This document shows positions 1-9,069 of a DNA stretch of 64,000 bases, one piece after another; within the stretch, counting starts at the first letter, position 1; every line of letters begins with the position of its first letter. The notes under the pieces were generated by a model, which did not search any database, was not told the origin of the DNA, and worked only from the letters and a program-made list of their open reading frames with translations. The position numbers and the translations under genes were made by a program. The DNA lies in contig CBDBKI010000005.1 in NCBI GenBank assembly GCA_965206615.1, positions 1,922,001 to 1,986,000 on the forward strand. Direction: 5' to 3'. Source of the DNA: VXNE01 sp965206615. Its GTDB lineage: Bacteria; Pseudomonadota; Gammaproteobacteria; Pseudomonadales; Azotimanducaceae.

Positions 1-78
1 CGGTCCTGAAGCGGTGGGCATCAAGTGGGCCGGCGGCGGGACTAGGCTTGAAGGCGAGGTGATAAGTCGGAGGCGGAC

Positions 79-507
79 ATGCAACGGAAGAAGCTGGCAG
101 GCGCACCCCTGCGCGTCGACCCGGTCAAACTGGCCGGCACAGACTTGCGGGAGGTTCCCTTCGCGGTAGCGAACCCGGTCGGAAACCCGAGGCGCATCGT
201 CGTACCGACGGAGCGCAAGCCCAGGGTGAGCGTGGTGTTCCAGGGCGACGTGATCGTGATCGTGTACGAGTCCTCGCCGGGCAAGGTCGAGCTCGAGGAT
301 TTCGGTTACGACGAGTTCATACACGTGCTCGAGGGCAAGCTGATCGTGACGCCCACGGGCGAAGGGCCCATGGAAACGGAAGCGGGAGGCCACGTAGTCT
401 TGCCCAGGGGCTTCAGCGGTACCTGGGAAATGGTGGGCGACCCGTATCGGGAACTCGTGGTCATGGAGTACGAGACCTGGCGCGCGGCGGAGCTCCCCGA
501 TCCCTGA
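79..507 (+). CDS. Cupin-domain protein
   Basis: Small single-domain cupin of 142 residues. The beta-barrel core runs from about residue 55 to 135, with a first cupin motif around GYDEFIHVLEGKLIVTP and a second around GGHVVLPRGFSGTWE, resembling the cupin_3 (DUF861) type. The usual metal-ligand histidines are sparse (only the FIHVLEG histidine is obvious), so catalysis is uncertain and it may be a binding or sensor protein. ATG with GGAGGCG 4-10 bases upstream. It lies 56 bases before a Rieske oxygenase on the same strand and is probably co-transcribed. Family assignment is good; substrate is unknown. Confidence 0.8.
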   Translation: MQRKKLAGAPLRVDPVKLAGTDLREVPFAVANPVGNPRRIVVPTERKPRVSVVFQGDVIVIVYESSPGKVELEDFGYDEFIHVLEGKLIVTPTGEGPMETEAGGHVVLPRGFSGTWEMVGDPYRELVVMEYETWRAAELPDP

Positions 508-563
508 CCCTTGAGCCCCAGGGGGATACTCAGCTATTCGGTCCTCAACGGAGGGAGAGCACG

Positions 564-1736
564 ATGAGACCAGAGCTTCAGAAGATCCGCGAGTCGCTCG
601 AAGCCTATCTCGCGACTCCGAGCGATCGACCGCGGACGCCGGACCCCTTTCACTACTACTCACCCGAGGTGTACGAGCTGGAGCTCACGCACGTCTGGAG
701 GAAGGAGTGGATCGCGGTCGGGCACACCGCGTGGCTGAAGCATCCGGGCGACTACTTCGCGTGGGAGATCCTGGGCGAGCCGATCGTGTTCGTGCGCGGT
801 GAGGACGGCAAGGTCCGGGCCCTCTCGTCGATCTGCCGGCACCGCGCCGTGCCGGTCACGGAGGACGGCGAGCGGGGCAACGTGAAGCGCTTCCAGTGCC
901 CGTACCACCTGTGGACCTACGGGCTCGACGGCAAGCTCACCGGGGCGCCCTTCATGACGGACAACAGGGGCTTCGACAAGACGCGGATCGCGCTCCCCGA
1001 GTTCCGGTTGGAGGTCTGGAACGGCATCGTCTTCGTGAACTTCGACGACGACGCGGCGCCGCTTGCGCCGCGGCTCGAAGGCCTCGCCCCTTACTTCCGG
1101 TTCTGCGACCGGGACGATCTCGTCTGCAACAATGTCTTTGTCGACGTGTGGAACACGAACTGGAAACAGGCGATGGAGAACGGCGACGTGTACCACGGCC
1201 CGGGGGTGCACCCGGAGGCGATGCGGGTGTACGACCCGATCTCCATGACGCAGCCCACGACGTGCGGCGACTACTGGGCGAGGCAGGTGCTCGGGCTCGA
1301 TCTCGAGTACTTCAGGAGGAAGTGCGGCTTCGAGCCCGACAAGGACGAAATCGGGATGGCCGGGCGGGAGCGGCCCGCGTTCGAAATGACCATTGCGTTC
1401 CCGGCCAACTTCCTGATGCCGACACCCGCCATGCTCAACATCCAGGCGAACTGGCCCATCTCGGCGGACAGGACCCGGGTCGCCATGTTCAGCGTGGCGC
1501 CCCCCGAGTTCGCCGCCGGGAAGTACACGCCGCAGGAGTACGCGGATCCGGAGGGACCGAACAGGATCAATGTCCAGGACTCGGTGGTGTTCGATCGGGG
1601 CATCTCGCGGGCGGTCCGGTCGAGTCGCGCCGCGGCCGGCCTGATGAGCCCCCTCCAGGAAGGGCCCGCCATCGCCACGCACCGGTGGTTGGCACGGCGG
1701 CTGCTCACCGCGATCGACGAGATAACGAATCGGTAA
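564..1736 (+). CDS. Rieske-type aromatic ring-hydroxylating oxygenase, alpha subunit
   Basis: Terminal oxygenase subunit of 390 residues. The Rieske [2Fe-2S] site is visible as C91-x-H93 and C112-x2-H115. The mononuclear iron site follows in the stretch NWKQAMENGDVYHGPGVH (residues 199-216), with H211 and H216 as the likely histidine ligands. In this family electrons come from NAD(P)H through a separate reductase, which is not encoded nearby. GGAGGG upstream of the ATG. Neighbours are a cupin and a PPOX-like flavoprotein, so it is probably one catabolic operon with the downstream hydrolase. The substrate cannot be read from the sequence. Confidence 0.9.
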   Translation: MRPELQKIRESLEAYLATPSDRPRTPDPFHYYSPEVYELELTHVWRKEWIAVGHTAWLKHPGDYFAWEILGEPIVFVRGEDGKVRALSSICRHRAVPVTEDGERGNVKRFQCPYHLWTYGLDGKLTGAPFMTDNRGFDKTRIALPEFRLEVWNGIVFVNFDDDAAPLAPRLEGLAPYFRFCDRDDLVCNNVFVDVWNTNWKQAMENGDVYHGPGVHPEAMRVYDPISMTQPTTCGDYWARQVLGLDLEYFRRKCGFEPDKDEIGMAGRERPAFEMTIAFPANFLMPTPAMLNIQANWPISADRTRVAMFSVAPPEFAAGKYTPQEYADPEGPNRINVQDSVVFDRGISRAVRSSRAAAGLMSPLQEGPAIATHRWLARRLLTAIDEITNR

Positions 1737-1760
1737 ATCACCACTCGGAGAAGAAAGCAC

Positions 1761-2267
1761 ATGCAAGACGAAGGCAACTCCCCAAGCCTCGGCGCCAAAC
1801 ACCTGACACCCGAGCTGACAGAGCAGATCCTCGAGACCCAACGGGAATGTACGATGATCTGGAATACGCGGGACGGCAACAGCGCCGCGACGATCGTCAC
1901 CTTTCTCTGGCACGGGGGCAGCATCTGGATAGGCTCCCCGCGCCAGCTGCCACGGACGGCTGCGATACGACGCAACCCCAACATGTGCATCGTCGTGTCG
2001 GTCTTGGGGACGGGGCTCGGTCGGGACCGCTGCATCAGCATTCGTGGGACGTGCACGATCCACGATGACCAGGCGGTGCGCGAAGAAATCATACCGCTGT
2101 TCTCGCGAAAGCAGGGGACGTACAAGCTGGAGCGGCGGATCGCGGGGATGCTGGCGGGCGATGACCTGTGGCTCGAAATCAAACCTGAGCGCCTGTTCAC
2201 CGCCGACTGGAATGACCTCATGATGAGAGCCCTCGGGCTTGAATCGCCGGAACCCGCTGTGATGTAG
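1761..2267 (+). CDS. Pyridoxamine 5'-phosphate oxidase-like (PPOX-class) flavin or F420-binding protein
   Basis: 168-residue protein with the split-barrel layout: a strand-rich N-terminal half including VTFLWHGGSIWIGSPR, a short ARNPN-like turn (RRNPNMCIVV) and a C-terminal LEIKPERLFTADW strand. This resembles PPOX-class or F420-dependent reductases that reduce or oxidise small molecules. It starts 24 bases after the Rieske subunit, so it is likely in the same transcript and might supply reducing chemistry in the same pathway. That link is inference from position only. A small-molecule oxidoreductase role is likely; cofactor choice is unresolved. Confidence 0.65.
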   Translation: MQDEGNSPSLGAKHLTPELTEQILETQRECTMIWNTRDGNSAATIVTFLWHGGSIWIGSPRQLPRTAAIRRNPNMCIVVSVLGTGLGRDRCISIRGTCTIHDDQAVREEIIPLFSRKQGTYKLERRIAGMLAGDDLWLEIKPERLFTADWNDLMMRALGLESPEPAVM

Positions 2268-2329
2268 TAGGTAGTGCGAATCTGTACGACGGTCCAAGTT
2301 CCTGACGGCATTTCTGAAGAGGTACCGAG

Positions 2330-3400
2330 ATGGCCCCATCCTCACCCAAGCTTCCCGGCAGACTCGGCGATCCGACCCTCACCCTCGCCACCGACCCGCG
2401 GCTCGACCCTCGCCTGCGCGAAGTTCTCGACGTGTACGGGCTCTCCGGCTGGGGCGAGACGGCCGCCGCCGATCGCGATCCCTCGCTCGAGGAGATCCTC
2501 GACGGCATTGTCGAAGCCGAGTCCATGAGCGATGCGCTCTATGCCGGGATATTCGCCAGTCTGCCGCCCGTCCCTGGCGTGGCCCGCCGCAGCGAGGCCA
2601 CCAAGGGCGTCGACGGCAACGAGATTCGTCTATACATCCATGAACCCGAGCAGAGGACGGGACCGCTGCCCGGCATCGTGCACACCCACGGCGGCGGCAT
2701 GGTGTTGATGACCGCACGCGATCCCCAGTACGTGCGATGGCGGGACGAGCTGGCGGCCAGCGGTCTGTGCGTCATCGGTGTCGAGTTTCGCAACGGCGGC
2801 GGCAAACTCGGCAACCATCCCTTCCCGGGCGGCCTGAACGATTGCGCGAGCGGCGCGCAGTGGGCCTACCGGAACCGCGACGCGCTAGGCATCGCCAATG
2901 TCGTGATCTCGGGGGAGTCGGGCGGGGGCAACCTGTGCCTGGCCACGGCGCTCAAGGCCAATCGGGAAGGCTGGATCGATCAGGTCGCCGGCGTCTATTC
3001 GTGCTGCCCCTACATCGCGGGAACCTACGATCCGCCGCCCGCGGAGCTGGTTTCGCTGGTGGAGAACGACCTGATGGGCGCCACGAGCCTGATGCAGCAA
3101 TGGGTCAGGGCATACGATCCAGGCGGAGCCAACGCGCGGAACCCACTGGCCTGGCCCTACCACGCAACGCCGGACGATCTGGCCGGCCTGCCGCCGCACA
3201 CCGTGTCGGTGAACGAACTCGACCAGTTGCGCGACGAAGGGCTCGTCTACGCGCGCAAGCTCATGGCGGCGGGGGTCCCGACGATCAGCCGCACCGTCAA
3301 CGGCACGCATCACGGCGGCGATACGGAGTACTGGGGGGCCTTGCCCCACGTCTGCCACGCGACGGTTCGTGACATTCGGAGCTTCGCAGCGTCGTTGTAG
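2330..3400 (+). CDS. Alpha/beta hydrolase of the HSL (GDXG) family
   Basis: 356-residue esterase-type hydrolase. The oxyanion motif HTHGGGM (about residue 122) and the nucleophile elbow GESGGG (serine near residue 197) are diagnostic of hormone-sensitive-lipase-like enzymes. The acid is likely in NELDQLRDEG and the histidine in NGTHHGG near the C-terminus. Probable role is ester or lactone hydrolysis in the preceding oxygenase operon. The TAG stop is the TAG of an intergenic repeat edge (gTAGcgcccc), so the native C-terminus may have been altered. Confidence 0.85.
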   Translation: MAPSSPKLPGRLGDPTLTLATDPRLDPRLREVLDVYGLSGWGETAAADRDPSLEEILDGIVEAESMSDALYAGIFASLPPVPGVARRSEATKGVDGNEIRLYIHEPEQRTGPLPGIVHTHGGGMVLMTARDPQYVRWRDELAASGLCVIGVEFRNGGGKLGNHPFPGGLNDCASGAQWAYRNRDALGIANVVISGESGGGNLCLATALKANREGWIDQVAGVYSCCPYIAGTYDPPPAELVSLVENDLMGATSLMQQWVRAYDPGGANARNPLAWPYHATPDDLAGLPPHTVSVNELDQLRDEGLVYARKLMAAGVPTISRTVNGTHHGGDTEYWGALPHVCHATVRDIRSFAASL

Positions 3401-3580
3401 CGCCCCATAGCCGGTCCGGTACTCGCTCGCAAGCTCGCTACGCACCGGCGCGCCTCCGGCCCAGCCACGCCGTCCTTTCATGGAAGCTGCACCGGCGGTC
3501 ACTTCGTTCCCTTGGCGCGTCTTCCACAAAAGGGGCGGGGCTTGTCCCCGCCCGTCCGGGGCTTGTCCCCGCCTGCCGGT
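3398..3580. repeat. Composite intergenic repeat (long unit plus two CTTGT hairpins)
   Basis: The long unit begins gTAGcgccccatagccgg at the stop codon of the preceding hydrolase and runs to about 3525. Related copies lie inverted at 17899-18022 and 46153-46250. It is followed by two hairpins with a CTTGT loop: gggcgggg/ccccgccc (3533-3553) and gggg/cccc around the loop at 3562-3566. No gene is seen in the remaining bases up to the TetR start. Confidence 0.75.
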
Positions 3581-3688
3581 AACGGGGCTCGGAGCAGCGA
3601 GGTTCTCGTTGTCACGCCTGTGTCTCGACGGCGGACGCCAGCGGCTGCTTAAATGCCGTCTCTCCGGATCGACGAGCCGGGGGAGGGG

Positions 3689-4303
3689 ATGACCAGATCG
3701 ACCGCCGTGATCGCGGCGCGCAAGCCAGTGGGTCGGGAACAGGTAGCCCGGGTGACCTGGCGACTCCTCGCGAAGTACGGCTTCGAGTCGACCAGCATGC
3801 GCGAGATCGCGAAGGAACTCGGCACGACGACCGGAACCCTGACGCACTACTTCCGCAACAAGGACGATCTCGTCGAGTTCACCAACCAGTACATGTACGA
3901 ACTGGTGAGCGCCCGGTTGAGCGGCGCGGAGCTCGGGGGCCGGGAGACGAGGCTCTGGCGTTCGGTCCGGGCACTGCTCCCCATCCGCAAGGCCCACCTG
4001 GACAACCACCGTGTCTGGCTCAGCTTCATCACCTCGGGATTCGGCAGGGCGCGGCTACGGGCGAGGAACCGCAAGATCCTGGAGGCGCACTTCCGCAACA
4101 TCGCGGGCATCGTCGAGCGGGACCGCGAGGCGCGGGGCAGGAACTCGGGTATCTCCGGGGTCGACGAGACGGCCCTGCTGATCGCCTTGACGGAGGGTCT
4201 CTCGACGCTTGCGGCCGTCGATGCGAAGGCGTTCTCGCCGCAGCGCGTCAGCGAGCTGGCGCGGATCGCCTTCGACCGGATCGTGGAGACGCCACCGGGC
4301 TGA
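3689..4303 (+). CDS. TetR-family transcriptional regulator
   Basis: N-terminal TetR helix-turn-helix is clear: REQVARVTWRLLAKYGFEST, then SMREIAKELGTTTGTLTHYF as the recognition helix region, followed by an all-helical ligand domain. Length of about 204 residues is normal. I prefer the ATG at 3689, directly after GGGGGAGGGG, over the ATG twelve codons upstream. The C-terminal domain is BetI-like in general form, so the ligand is unknown. It sits between the oxygenase operon and a convergent GPH transporter and could control either. Confidence 0.88.
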   Translation: MTRSTAVIAARKPVGREQVARVTWRLLAKYGFESTSMREIAKELGTTTGTLTHYFRNKDDLVEFTNQYMYELVSARLSGAELGGRETRLWRSVRALLPIRKAHLDNHRVWLSFITSGFGRARLRARNRKILEAHFRNIAGIVERDREARGRNSGISGVDETALLIALTEGLSTLAAVDAKAFSPQRVSELARIAFDRIVETPPG

Positions 4304-4315
4304 GTCGTCCCGGCG

Positions 4316-5734
4316 TCATCCGGCGTTCTGCCGGGCCAGCCTTTCCGCCTTGGCCTCGAGGCGTCGCCGAATGCGTGCCTGGCGCTCCTCGGTGAGTGGA
4401 TAAGTCCACAGGAACGGCAGCGTGGTGAGTTTGACGAGGCTCGGCACGACCGAATAGAAGAGTGCGAGCGCCATCAGGGCCCCAAACGTGTTGCCGCCTT
4501 CCTGCCCGGCACGCGTGGGGTCGGCGGTCGCGTCGAAGCCGAAGATGGCCACCGCGAACAGTCCGAGGGACGCCGCCAAAGCGGTTGTGGCTTTCCGGAC
4601 CAGGCCCCACACGGCGAAGTAGAGGCCGGTGCGTTGCTCACCCGAGCGCGCGGTGTCGATGTCCACGACGTCGGCGGCCATGGAGGTGGTGAGCATGCCG
4701 AAGGCGCCCGAGGTCATCCCCTTCATCACCTGCAGAAAGACGAAACCCGCGGCGGCGTACTCCGGGATGAAGTAGAGCAGGGGCATCAGCATGGCCCAGG
4801 CGCCGTACCAGAGGATCGCCGTGACCAGGGCCATGTGCTTGCCGATGCGCACGGAGAGTCGCCGCCATAGCGGCACGCACGCGACTCCGGCGATGATCAT
4901 CAGGAACAGGGCGAGAGAGTAGGACGACTCCGCGCCGAGGACGTGCTTCGCAAAGAAGTACGACAGCCCGCTGTCCATCGCGAAACCGAAGACCGAGCCG
5001 GTGTAGCCGATCACGACCCGCACGAACGGTCCGTTCCTGAGCATCAGCCTGAGACCCTGGCGGTACTCCCGCGCGCCGAGCGTCCGGGAGCGCACCCGGG
5101 GGACCGGGGGTTCCGGAACGAAGGCGACCGCGGAGCCGAGCACCACCGGCAGCGCGAGGCAGATGAGCAACCCGGACAGGGACATCGCCGGCCTGAGATC
5201 GTCCTGGCCGAGGAAGGAGAAGATCATCGGAATGGAGACGGCGAGCAGGAATCCGCCCAGCGAGAACTGTTCGCGGAACGCCGTGATCCGGGAGCGCTCG
5301 TTGTAGTTCCCGGACAGCTCCGCGCCCCAGGCCTCGTAAGGGATCTGGAGAACCGTGAAGGCCAGATAGATGGCCACGGTGCACAGCGTGAAGTACCACG
5401 CGCCCGCGCCGTCGGGCGGCGCGAACAGGAGGTAGGTGGAGACCATCATCGTGGGGACGCCGAGCACCAGCCAGGGCTTGCGGCGGCCGAACCGCGACCG
5501 CGTCCGGTCGGACAGGAGGCCGATGATGGGGTCGGTCACCACGTCGGAGAAGCGGGCGAGCATCAGGACGGCGCCCATCAGCGCGAGATCGACGCCCATC
5601 TCGCCGTAGACCGCGGGGATGTAGACGGTCAGCGGCAATCCGACGACGGCAAGCGGTGCGCTGACGGAGCCGTAGAGTGTGAGCCGGAGCGTATCGAGCC
5701 GGGGCTCGCTGGCGCCTTGCGCGGCGGCTTTCAT
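4316..5734 (-). CDS. GPH-family sugar/cation symporter (MFS_2)
   Basis: 472-residue polytopic membrane protein with about twelve hydrophobic segments. The motif SDVVTDPIIGLLSDRTRSR after the second segment marks the glycoside-pentoside-hexuronide:cation symporter family, as does RKPWLVLG. Family members import sugars, glycosides or similar organic solutes with Na+ or H+. The start chosen is the ATG at 5734, with AGGGGA upstream, giving a short cytoplasmic N-terminus; an extension of 16 residues is possible. It diverges from the TonB receptor and may form an outer/inner membrane uptake pair with it (inference). Confidence 0.88.
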   Translation of the reverse strand: MKAAAQGASEPRLDTLRLTLYGSVSAPLAVVGLPLTVYIPAVYGEMGVDLALMGAVLMLARFSDVVTDPIIGLLSDRTRSRFGRRKPWLVLGVPTMMVSTYLLFAPPDGAGAWYFTLCTVAIYLAFTVLQIPYEAWGAELSGNYNERSRITAFREQFSLGGFLLAVSIPMIFSFLGQDDLRPAMSLSGLLICLALPVVLGSAVAFVPEPPVPRVRSRTLGAREYRQGLRLMLRNGPFVRVVIGYTGSVFGFAMDSGLSYFFAKHVLGAESSYSLALFLMIIAGVACVPLWRRLSVRIGKHMALVTAILWYGAWAMLMPLLYFIPEYAAAGFVFLQVMKGMTSGAFGMLTTSMAADVVDIDTARSGEQRTGLYFAVWGLVRKATTALAASLGLFAVAIFGFDATADPTRAGQEGGNTFGALMALALFYSVVPSLVKLTTLPFLWTYPLTEERQARIRRRLEAKAERLARQNAG

Positions 5735-5865
5735 CCTGGCGTCCCCTGCGTCCCGAAGCCTGAGGTGCGGGCATTCTCGCATGCGTTGTGCGGCGCGACT
5801 TGACGCGGCAACACCCCTCCACGATCATGACATAACAACCGTTGTGTGTTTGGGGAGGGGTCTCG

Positions 5866-8800
5866 ATGGAACATGGCACAGCGTTGCGCACGCTCGTCCT
5901 GGCGGCGCTCCTGATCGTGCCGGCAGCGACTGCCGCCGCCGAGGATGCGGACGAAAACCGGGCCGACGAGACGATCGAGGAGATCGTCGTCACCGGCACG
6001 CGCGTGCGGCGGTCGAGCTTCGACTCGGCATCGCCGCTGTCGGTGATCACCGCGGACGACTTGGCGTCCCTCGGCATCTCGGGCCTGTCCGATCTCACGG
6101 CGACCCTGCCGTTCACGCTGGGCAACATCACGAACAGCGGTCTTATCGCCGCCGCACTTGGCGGCGGAGGCTGCTGCGTCTACCTGGCGGACAACCCCAT
6201 CAACCTCCGCGGTCTCGGCAGCGAAGGTACCCTGCAGCTGATCAACGGCAAGCGCACGCTCATCAAGAACATCAACCTGCTGGCGCCCATGATCGCCGTC
6301 GACCGGCTGGAAGTGCTGAAGGACGGGGCATCGGCGCTGTACGGCTCGGAGGCGGTTGGCGGCGTGGTCAACCTGATGACCGTCAGGGAGTTCGACGGCA
6401 TCGAGGTGTGGCTCTCCGCGGACGCAACCACCGAAACGCCCAAGGGCGCGTTCAACCCGAACCGGCAACGGGACCAGATGTGGCAGAACGCGGCGGAGGT
6501 CATGTGGGGACAGACCGGCGACCGGTCCTCCTTCGTTGCCGCCATCTCCTACTTCGAGCGCGATCCGCTGCACAACGGTGACCGGCCGGAACTGACCGGA
6601 CAGGCGTTCGGTACGTCGAGCTCCGGTCAGCCGGGCACGTTTTCCGTTGCAAACCGGCTGCCCCTGCCACTCGATGGATCCGCACCGGGCCTGTCGGGTA
6701 CGGCGCGTTCTCTCATAGACCCGGAATGCGAGAACCCCAACTTCGCGGGGTCGAACGTTCCCGGGACCTTTCAATGGAAGGAGTCGGGTATCAGGATGTG
6801 GGGCGCCTGTCGCTTCGACTACAACCCGCACCTCGTGATCTTTGGCGAAGAACAGCGCGTTCAGACGTACATGTACTTCAAGTACGAGTTCTCCGACTAC
6901 GTCCGCTTCGATACGGAGCTGAGCTACTCGAGGCTCCACAGCGTCGTGGCGGATACCGGCTCTACCGGCGCCCGGGTGAGCTTCATTCCCGGCGACCATC
7001 CCGCCAATCCCGGCCACTTCGCGCCCCTGGTCGACGACGGCAGCGAGGCGTTCGGCTTCGCGGCGCATACGCCGGGCAGCCTGGCGGACGCGGACGGCGA
7101 CGGCGTACCGGATGTCGATGCGAACGGCAACCCCATCGTGTCAGGGCCGAGACGGCGGCTGTTCGCCCAGGACGTCCTCGACGTCAACGGCAACCCGGTC
7201 GTGGGAGGCGATGGGCGGCCGGACAGGGGACCGGACGGCAAGGTGATCGTGGTCGGGGCAGACCCCGGCGCCACCGTCGCTGACGGTTTCGGGAATCAGG
7301 TCGGCGTGATGCCGTTCAACGACGACATCGTCGGCGCGCAGATGCGTACCATCGGCAAGCAGTTCCTCAATCCGAATTTCCCCCAGGATTGGAACGTTGG
7401 TGATCTGTACACCGAGAGCAACATATTCAGGATTGCATCGAGCCTGCAGATCGACGTGGCGGACACGGGCTGGTTGATCGATCTGTCGACCACCTATCAC
7501 AGTCACAACTACGATGCCGGCGAGAAGAACAAGATCACGTTCACCTCGCTGCTTGCCGACGCCCTGGTGGGCAAGGGCGGAGCGACCGGCGACCAGTGGT
7601 TCAATCCGTTCGGCAACTCGCGCTACCTCGGTGATGCCGAAACGGGGCCAGGGAGCCCTCTCTACAACAGCCCGGAGATCTACGACTGGATGATGGGCGA
7701 CTACGAGGATTCGCTGAAGGATACGTTGCTCGTTGCCGAGGCGTACGCGACGGGCGACCTGTTCGAAGGCTGGGCGGGACCGATCGGCGTCGCCATCGGT
7801 GCGCACTGGCGCCGGGAGTTCCAGGAGCTCCGGTTTGGGGTGCCGCGCGAGGTCACCGGACCGGTGGGCGGTGGCCAGAGCGGCGAGTACCGGTACGAGA
7901 GGGACATATCGGCAATCTACGCCGAAGCGGTGGTCCCCCTCCTGACGACCGACACACAGTCGGTGGAACTGCAGGTCGCTGTCCGGTACGAGGACCTGGG
8001 CGAAGTCGATACGACGGACCCGAAGATTTCCCTGCTCTACAGGCGCGACACGGTCAATGTCAGGGCGTCCTTCGGGACGTCTTTCCTGGCGCCCACGCCG
8101 GCGGACCAGTTCGCGGCAGCGGACAGGCAGTTCGAGACGCTCATCGACCCGATCAACGGGGACTTCGCCGGCACCTTCCGGGCGGCTATCTTCTCGGGAG
8201 ATCCGAGCCTGGAGCCGCAGAGCGCCGAAATGTACAACATCGGCGCGTCCTGGGTACCGCAGGGCGTGCTGGACGGACTGCTGCTCGAGGCGGACTACTG
8301 GCGATTCGACTACACCGATCAGATCGTCACGACCACCTCGCTCGAGATCGTCACCGCGGAGTACGACCGGTTCCTCGCGGCGGGATACACCCCCGGCGAT
8401 CCGGACGACGTCGCGGCCTTCCTGGCATCGCCCGGGAGGGATCCGAGAATCGCGCGCGACGGCCGCGGAGGCATCACTACCGTCAGGGTGTCCAAGATCA
8501 ATGCCGCCGCGGTACTGACGAGCGGGGTGGACCTGCATGCGCGGTACGACCTGAGCCTCGGCGACGTCGGCGACCTGGTCTTCGACCTGAGCGCGGTCTA
8601 TGTCAACGAGTTCGACTACCAGGCAAAACCCTCCGACTCCGCGGTCGACGGCGTGGGCAAGCGAAACGCCCGCACGGCCATCGCATACCCGACTCCCGAG
8701 TGGCGGTTCAACCTGAGCGCCGGCTGGAGCAGGGGCCGTCATGCGGTGACCGCGGTGGTGCACTACTTCTCGGAAATCGAAAACCTGAATGCGATCGGCT

Positions 8801-9039
8801 TCCCGACGAATCCTGCCCAGATCAAGTCCAATCCGACACTGGATCTGCAGTATGCGATCACCCTGCCGTTCGGGCTGACCGGCCGTGGCGGCGAAAGCCA
8901 CCTCTCCGTGGGCATGTTCAACGTGACGAACGAGAGCCCGACATCGCTGATCAACGATCTGCAGGGATACGACTGGTACCTGGAAGATCCGCGCGGACGG
9001 CGCGTCTACGTGCAGTTCCGCCAGTCGCTGGGTAGTTGA
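5866..9039 (+). CDS. TonB-dependent outer-membrane receptor
   Basis: 1057-residue receptor. A signal peptide (TLVLAALLIVPAATAAA) is followed by a TonB-box-like EEIVVTGTRVRR and a plug domain with VITADDLASLGISG, LRGLGSEGTLQLINGKR and VDRLEVLKDGASALYGSEAV. A long beta-barrel ends at a terminal aromatic-type segment (RRVYVQFRQSLGS). The ATG at 5866 is preceded by GGGGAGGGG, which decides the start over a TTG eight codons earlier. A DADGDGVPDVDANGNP stretch near residue 410 looks like an EF-hand-type Ca-binding insertion. It imports an unknown bulky substrate and lies 30 bases before a PhyH dioxygenase. Confidence 0.93.
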   Translation: MEHGTALRTLVLAALLIVPAATAAAEDADENRADETIEEIVVTGTRVRRSSFDSASPLSVITADDLASLGISGLSDLTATLPFTLGNITNSGLIAAALGGGGCCVYLADNPINLRGLGSEGTLQLINGKRTLIKNINLLAPMIAVDRLEVLKDGASALYGSEAVGGVVNLMTVREFDGIEVWLSADATTETPKGAFNPNRQRDQMWQNAAEVMWGQTGDRSSFVAAISYFERDPLHNGDRPELTGQAFGTSSSGQPGTFSVANRLPLPLDGSAPGLSGTARSLIDPECENPNFAGSNVPGTFQWKESGIRMWGACRFDYNPHLVIFGEEQRVQTYMYFKYEFSDYVRFDTELSYSRLHSVVADTGSTGARVSFIPGDHPANPGHFAPLVDDGSEAFGFAAHTPGSLADADGDGVPDVDANGNPIVSGPRRRLFAQDVLDVNGNPVVGGDGRPDRGPDGKVIVVGADPGATVADGFGNQVGVMPFNDDIVGAQMRTIGKQFLNPNFPQDWNVGDLYTESNIFRIASSLQIDVADTGWLIDLSTTYHSHNYDAGEKNKITFTSLLADALVGKGGATGDQWFNPFGNSRYLGDAETGPGSPLYNSPEIYDWMMGDYEDSLKDTLLVAEAYATGDLFEGWAGPIGVAIGAHWRREFQELRFGVPREVTGPVGGGQSGEYRYERDISAIYAEAVVPLLTTDTQSVELQVAVRYEDLGEVDTTDPKISLLYRRDTVNVRASFGTSFLAPTPADQFAAADRQFETLIDPINGDFAGTFRAAIFSGDPSLEPQSAEMYNIGASWVPQGVLDGLLLEADYWRFDYTDQIVTTTSLEIVTAEYDRFLAAGYTPGDPDDVAAFLASPGRDPRIARDGRGGITTVRVSKINAAAVLTSGVDLHARYDLSLGDVGDLVFDLSAVYVNEFDYQAKPSDSAVDGVGKRNARTAIAYPTPEWRFNLSAGWSRGRHAVTAVVHYFSEIENLNAIGFPTNPAQIKSNPTLDLQYAITLPFGLTGRGGESHLSVGMFNVTNESPTSLINDLQGYDWYLEDPRGRRVYVQFRQSLGS

Positions 9040-9069
9040 GAGCGAGGACGCAACCGGAGGGTCGATCCG

